Shown here piece by piece: positions 60,332-64,000 of a stretch of DNA of 64,000 nt. The translations under genes and the position numbers were made by a program. The stretch is from Bradyrhizobium japonicum USDA 6 (GTDB lineage Bacteria; Pseudomonadota; Alphaproteobacteria; Rhizobiales; Xanthobacteraceae), in contig NC_017249.1 in assembly GCF_000284375.1 (NCBI RefSeq), positions 1,364,001 to 1,428,000 of the forward strand, written 5' to 3'. Within the stretch, counting starts at the first letter, position 1. Every line of letters starts with the position of its first letter. Below the pieces are notes generated by a model that searched no databases, was not told the origin of the DNA, and was given only the letters and a program-made list of their open reading frames with translations.

Positions 60332-61546
60332 ATGCTTCATTCGATTCGAAAACATCTCGCGCTGGTTCCATTCGCGCTCGTCCTGCTCGCGCCCACTGCG
60401 CGCGGCGGCGAGGCCGACGCGCTGCCGCCGGCCGTCCGCGATGCCAAGGCCCAGTTGCTGTCGCAGTTCTTTGCGCAAGGTGGCGCCTCGCCCGCGGTGC
60501 TCGAATATCGGCGCAAGCTGCAGGAATATCAGGCGGCGCGCGCGGCCTTCGACGAGGAGGCGGGTGCCTATTGGAGCCAGATCTCCGAGAAGCGGAAAGG
60601 CCGCAATGCCAAGCGGCGCAGCGGACAGCAGGTCACGCTTGACGATTATGTGCTGCTGCATCCGCCGCTCTATAACGGGCCGAAGCGGCCGGTGAATCCG
60701 GAGCCGGAGGAAACGCCGGATCGTCCGACCAGAAAGCCGATACCGGTGGTCGCCGATCTCCTGCAGGCGGCGCGGGAGCTCTATCAGTTCACGCCGCAGC
60801 GGCCGTCCAGCGAGGTCGAGTTCAAGCGCGCCTATGCGCGCTACGCGCTCGCCTCGGGGCTGACGCGCGAGCAGGCGGTGCGGGTCTATTCGTTCGAGAC
60901 CGGCGGCACCGGCAGCTACGACGTGCAGGCGGGAATCGAACACGGCGGCCGGCGCGCGATCTCGACCGCGATGGGCTACAACCAGCTCCTGACCACCAAC
61001 AGCGTCGAGCTGCTGGCCGAGCAGGGCCACGAATTCATCCGTGCGCTCTCCGACAAGGTGGCGCGGACGTCGGGGCCGGCGCGCCAGCCGCTCGAGCACA
61101 AGCTTGCGGTGCTGAAGAAGATGGTGGCGCAGGCGAAATCGGTGCCGGACACCTGGTCGGAGCACGAGAAGATCGGCAACACCGCGCAGGGCTGGGCCAT
61201 GCATGCCATGGTGCTGGACATCGACATCGGCCCGATGCTGCAAACCCACAAGCTTTTGACTTCGGTGCTGTTCGCGCGCGCCAAGGGCTACACGCGGCCG
61301 CTCACCGCCGCCGAGCTCGAGATGATGAACCTCACCGGCGACGGCACCGGCCTCGACATGGTGACGATGCCGCAGGCGATGCGCGAGCAGGTGCCGACCT
61401 CGAATTTCTTCCAGCGCGGCGGCTACGAGCGCAACCCGGTCGCGATCCGCCACAACACGGTGGCCAAGCTGCTGGCGGTGACGGACACGCGGATGGACAG
61501 TAACAGCAACAATGCCGGCGCGCGGGAGCTGGCAGGGGCGTTTTAG
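60332..61546 (+). CDS. Exported hypothetical protein, possibly lysozyme-fold
   Basis: A 404-residue protein. The signal peptide is MLHSIRKHLALVPFALVLLAP with cleavage near ARGG. A helical region with Gln/Glu/Arg is followed by a domain with YALASGLTREQAVRVYSFETGG, TGSYDVQAG and ISTAMGYNQLLTTNSVELLAEQG; the ETGG and AMGYNQLL pattern is reminiscent of lysozyme-like transglycosylases, but the family is not certain. It is monocistronic, with an intergenic repeat downstream. If it does cut peptidoglycan, Glu in FETGG would be the candidate acid. Confidence 0.68.
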   Translation: MLHSIRKHLALVPFALVLLAPTARGGEADALPPAVRDAKAQLLSQFFAQGGASPAVLEYRRKLQEYQAARAAFDEEAGAYWSQISEKRKGRNAKRRSGQQVTLDDYVLLHPPLYNGPKRPVNPEPEETPDRPTRKPIPVVADLLQAARELYQFTPQRPSSEVEFKRAYARYALASGLTREQAVRVYSFETGGTGSYDVQAGIEHGGRRAISTAMGYNQLLTTNSVELLAEQGHEFIRALSDKVARTSGPARQPLEHKLAVLKKMVAQAKSVPDTWSEHEKIGNTAQGWAMHAMVLDIDIGPMLQTHKLLTSVLFARAKGYTRPLTAAELEMMNLTGDGTGLDMVTMPQAMREQVPTSNFFQRGGYERNPVAIRHNTVAKLLAVTDTRMDSNSNNAGARELAGAF

Positions 61547-61555
61547 ATATTCGGT

Positions 61556-61710
61556 GTCGTCCCGGACAAGCGCGCCTACGGCGCGCGCAGATCCGGGACC
61601 CATAACCACAGGAAAAAGTTTGGCGAAGACTCGCGGTTACCGGCTTCGCGCCGCTACTGCTCCCTGGGGGCATGGGTCCCGGGTTCGCGCTTCGCGCGCC
61701 CCGGGACGAC
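61556..61710. repeat. Intergenic repeat (CGTCCCGG ... CCGGGACG type)
   Basis: CGTCCCGGACAAGCGCG and GATCCGGGACCCATAACC on the left, and CTCCCTGGGGGCATGGGTCCCGGG with CCCCGGGACGAC on the right, form an imperfect palindrome with two inner hairpins. This type recurs in intergenic DNA of the genus. It separates convergent genes. Confidence 0.65.
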
Positions 61711-61719
61711 AAAGAGGGA

Positions 61720-62031
61720 TTACTGATTCGACCCGAACTTGAACTTGCCGTCGCCTTCGAGATACGGGCCGCTGCGCATGTAGAGCTGGCCGTTGTGGCC
61801 GATGAAGAACAGCGTGCCTTTCGGCACCTTCTTGGCGCCCTTCAGGAGTTCACCGGCATTGCTGGTGCCCATCTTGTAGGAGAAGGTCTTGCCGTCCTTG
61901 TCATAGGCATAGCCCGTGTCGGGCTTGAGCTCCCAGGGCGTTGCCGCGGTCTGCGCCAATGCGGGTGCGCTGAATGCGCCGAGCGTTGCCGTGAGTGCAA
62001 GTGCAAATGTCTTCGTTGAAAATGCCATCAT
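61720..62031 (-). CDS. Small exported hypothetical protein (103 aa)
   Basis: A 103-residue protein. The signal peptide is MAFSTKTFALALTATLGAF with cleavage after ALAQ. The mature part (TPWELKPDTGYAYDKDGKTF, SYKMGTSNAGELLKGAKKVP, KGTLFFIGHNGQLYM) is beta-strand rich and ends KFKFGSNQ. Role unknown; no cysteine. Starts at 62031 and 62028 are both ATG. GGAGGATGGG lies upstream as a ribosome site. Confidence 0.75.
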   Translation of the reverse strand: MMAFSTKTFALALTATLGAFSAPALAQTAATPWELKPDTGYAYDKDGKTFSYKMGTSNAGELLKGAKKVPKGTLFFIGHNGQLYMRSGPYLEGDGKFKFGSNQ

Positions 62032-62225
62032 CCCATCCTCCCCATCATTGGGGTTGCCATCTTGAACAAATCACGAACGACGTTTACAGGTCAATTTGCG
62101 AAAGCGCCGCAGCGCATCACGTCCTGGCCAGCAGTTTGTGATTTTCCCTTCGTCCCCGCGCGACTATGTTCCGCTTTCAGTCTAGAACGCAATTCGACAA
62201 AAATATTGGTAGGGGGATGATTCGG

Positions 62226-62705
62226 ATGAACCATGTCGTGAAAGCCTGCTCAGCCGCCGCGTTGTTGGTGACGGCGCTGGCGCCCGCGGCCCGGGCGGAT
62301 GACTACCAGCTCAGCCACAACCAGCGGATTTCGTGCAGCCGTGGCCTCGCCCCGGGCAAGCTGAATACCGCGACCTGCAAGTCCTACACCTACCTGTTCA
62401 ATACCAAGACCTCGGAATATTTCCGCTGCCAGGTCTCGCTGGCGCTGACCCGCGACAACAAGGAAGTCATCAACGTCCAGACCGACGGCGGTTGCACCAA
62501 GAAGCCGCGTATCTTCGAGACTGACGGCCACTACGATTTTGATGCGACCGAGACCGAACCGCCGAACACCAACTCGTTCTTCGGCCCCGGCGGCTATTCG
62601 GTATGGGCCGCCGACGTCACCGCACAGAAGGTGCGCGGCTGCATCATCATCTCCTCCGGCCTCGGCTCCGACATCTCCAAGTGCCTGGACATGACCTTCC
62701 AGTAA
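62226..62705 (+). CDS. Exported hypothetical protein (159 aa)
   Basis: A 159-residue protein. The signal peptide is MNHVVKACSAAALLVTALAP with cleavage after ARAD. Six cysteines in the mature part (SCSRG, ATCKSY, FRCQV, GGCTKK, GCIIIS, KCLDM) suggest three disulfides and a stable periplasmic or secreted domain. No known family is recognised. ATG 62226 is used because AGGGGG lies about 12 bp upstream; an ATG at 62217 is an alternative. Confidence 0.75.
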   Translation: MNHVVKACSAAALLVTALAPAARADDYQLSHNQRISCSRGLAPGKLNTATCKSYTYLFNTKTSEYFRCQVSLALTRDNKEVINVQTDGGCTKKPRIFETDGHYDFDATETEPPNTNSFFGPGGYSVWAADVTAQKVRGCIIISSGLGSDISKCLDMTFQ

Positions 62706-62727
62706 GGGCTTGCCCGTGACGGTGCGC

Positions 62728-62848
62728 TCCCTCCCCCGCCTGCGGGGGAGGGTCGGGGAGAGGGTGTCTCCGCAACGGGACACTCCCCTAGAGGAGAAAG
62801 CCCTCACCCGGCGCGGAGCGCCGACCTCTCCCGCAAGCGGGAGAGGTG
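62728..62848. repeat. Palindromic intergenic repeat, diverged copy
   Basis: CCCTCCCCCGCCTGCGGGGGAGGG forms the left hairpin, followed by GGGGAGAGGGTG, a spacer, CCCTCACCC, GGCGCGGAGCGCC and the right hairpin CTCTCCCGCAAGCGGGAGAG. Same family as 39373-39521 and the IS-split copy at 6.6-7.8 kb. Confidence 0.65.
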
Positions 62849-63037
62849 ACCGAGCCTGACGCGCGAGTGATCGAACCTCACGTAAGTCCCCCGCTGCGCC
62901 ACCTCGCCGCACCCGCGGGTTCCCCAAAAATCGAGCCGGGTCAGCCGTTTACCGCAGTCCTGTTGTGACTTTTGGATGGGTTGACCCGCTTCCCCCATCC
63001 GGCCAATTTCCCGGCCGGTTTGGGGAGTACAACAACC

Positions 63038-63985
63038 ATGAAACGGACGATTTTCGGCGCGGCCGCGGCTCTTGCCCTGGCGGCGTCGGCACCTTGCGCG
63101 CATGCGCAATCCTTCATCAACGTGCTGACCGGCGGCACCTCCGGCGTCTACTATCCGCTCGGGGTCGCGATCGGGAAGATCTACGGCGAAAAGATTCCGA
63201 ACGTGAAGACGCAGGTGCAGGCCACCAAGGCGTCGGTCGAGAACCTGATCCTGCTCCAGCAGGGCCGCGGTGAAATCGCGTTCACGCTGGGTGACTCGCT
63301 CAAGGCCGCCTGGGACGGCGAGGAGGAAGCCGGCTTCAAGACCAAGCTCGACAAGCTCAGGACCATCGGCGCGATCTATCCGAACTACATCCAGATCGTC
63401 GCGACCGCCGAGAGCGGCATCAAGACGCTCGCGGACCTCAAGGGCAAGAGCCTGTCGGTGGGCGCACCGAAGTCGGGCACCGAGCTCAACTCGCGCGCCA
63501 TCCTCGGCGCCGCCGGCATGAGCTACAAGGATCTCGGCAAGGTCGAATATCTGCCGTTCGCCGAATCCGTCGACCTCATGAAGAACCGCCAGCTTGGTGC
63601 GACCCTCCAGTCGGCCGGCCTTGGCGTTGCCTCGCTGAAGGATCTCTCGACCTCGAGCCCGATCACGGTGGTGTCGGTGCCGAAGGAGACCGTCGACAAG
63701 ATCGGCCCGCCCTTCATCTCGGCGATCATTCCGGCCAACACCTACACCGGTCAGGACAAGGACGTTCCGACGGCGGCGGTGGTGAACTATCTCGTGACCA
63801 GCTCCGCGGTGTCGGATGATCTCGCCTATCAGATGACCAAGCTGATCTACGAGTCGCTGCCGGAATTGCAGAATGCCCATGCCGCCGGCAAGGAGATCAA
63901 GCTCGAGACGGCCGCTACCGGCAGCCCGGTTCCGCTGCACCCCGGCGCGATCCGCTATTACAAGGAAAAAGGGCTGATCAAGTAG
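63038..63985 (+). CDS. TAXI-family TRAP transporter solute-binding protein
   Basis: A 315-residue periplasmic protein. The signal peptide is MKRTIFGAAAALALAASAP with cleavage after AHA. Family landmarks are INVLTGGTSGVYYPLGVAIGKI, QATKASVENLILLQQGRGEIAF, GIKTLADLKGKSLSVGAPKSGTE and the C-terminal VPLHPGAIRYYKEKG. TAXI-type TRAP systems import small organic anions. The start at 63038 gives the signal peptide. No TRAP membrane gene is visible before the window ends; it may follow downstream. Confidence 0.9.
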   Translation: MKRTIFGAAAALALAASAPCAHAQSFINVLTGGTSGVYYPLGVAIGKIYGEKIPNVKTQVQATKASVENLILLQQGRGEIAFTLGDSLKAAWDGEEEAGFKTKLDKLRTIGAIYPNYIQIVATAESGIKTLADLKGKSLSVGAPKSGTELNSRAILGAAGMSYKDLGKVEYLPFAESVDLMKNRQLGATLQSAGLGVASLKDLSTSSPITVVSVPKETVDKIGPPFISAIIPANTYTGQDKDVPTAAVVNYLVTSSAVSDDLAYQMTKLIYESLPELQNAHAAGKEIKLETAATGSPVPLHPGAIRYYKEKGLIK

Positions 63986-64000
63986 TCAGCTTTCGTTGTC

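Noticed and set aside
1..64000. CRISPR array, rRNA operon, prophage or toxin-antitoxin module
   Set aside because: No regularly spaced direct repeats, rRNA-like sequence, phage structural genes or adjacent toxin gene were seen.

Overview
The window looks like chromosomal DNA of a Bradyrhizobium-type alphaproteobacterium (Nitrobacteraceae). This rests on high GC with strong third-position bias, on family content and gene order (DUF2948, hisD, UPF0262, a low-Mr phosphatase, maf, yacG and tRNA-Phe in a row; a DUF3551 protein; a 62-aa basic protein next to tRNA-Thr), and on several kinds of palindromic intergenic repeat that recur here. Taxonomy is inferred from family memory, not from a search.

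Region 1 (1-15.7 kb) is a nearly complete phosphonate C-P lyase locus. A leftward operon encodes a hexapeptide acyltransferase, a second PhnM and a DUF1045 2H-phosphoesterase. It diverges from the transporter operon phnC-phnD-phnE1-phnE2. Both face a 174-bp spacer with Pho-box-like 11-bp-periodic repeats on each strand. An IS5-like element sits in a palindromic repeat after phnE2. A leftward phnF repressor gene then diverges from phnG-H-I-J-K-L-M-N, with a perfect 12-4-12 palindrome and another Pho-box-like site between them. No phnP is present; DUF1045 is a candidate to do that job.

Region 2 (15.7-20.2 kb) has an SDR, an orphan sulfonate-type binding protein preceded by a small protein gene, and a MetY sulfhydrylase with an alpha/beta hydrolase. 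Region 3 (20.3-26.9 kb) is a catabolic cluster: IclR regulator with an operator over its start codon, Bug/TctC binding protein, flavin reductase, fumarylacetoacetase-like enzyme, HpaH-like hydratase, RidA protein and LigI-like hydrolase, followed by a convergent luciferase-like monooxygenase. Its substrate is not evident.

Region 4 (26.9-34.8 kb) is accessory and ends at tRNA-Thr(GGT). It holds small hypothetical genes, apparent gene fragments, a SulP transporter, a Tat-type secreted protein with a ferric-reductase-like membrane protein, a stand-alone cNMP-binding protein, an RlpA-like protein and a DUF1348 protein. Region 5 (35.1-46.3 kb) is more core-like: a cNMP-domain/thioredoxin-reductase-like fusion, EthD protein, membrane protein, haloperoxidase-type hydrolase, a TetR/SDR pair with an operator, and the DUF2948-hisD-UPF0262-phosphatase-maf-yacG-tRNA-Phe block.

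Region 6 (46.3-49.0 kb) is a patch of small secreted or membrane proteins, including a collagen-like one, and a decayed copy of part of the sensor kinase gene found 3 kb further on. Region 7 (49.2-64.0 kb) carries a hybrid sensor kinase, nitrobindin-like protein, RibD/DHFR-like reductase, amine oxidase, a His-rich secreted protein, isochorismatase, DUF3088, a TPR protein with an aldo/keto reductase, thioesterase, NUDIX hydrolase, several secreted proteins of unknown role and a TAXI-type TRAP binding protein. No rRNA, CRISPR array, prophage or replication origin was seen.
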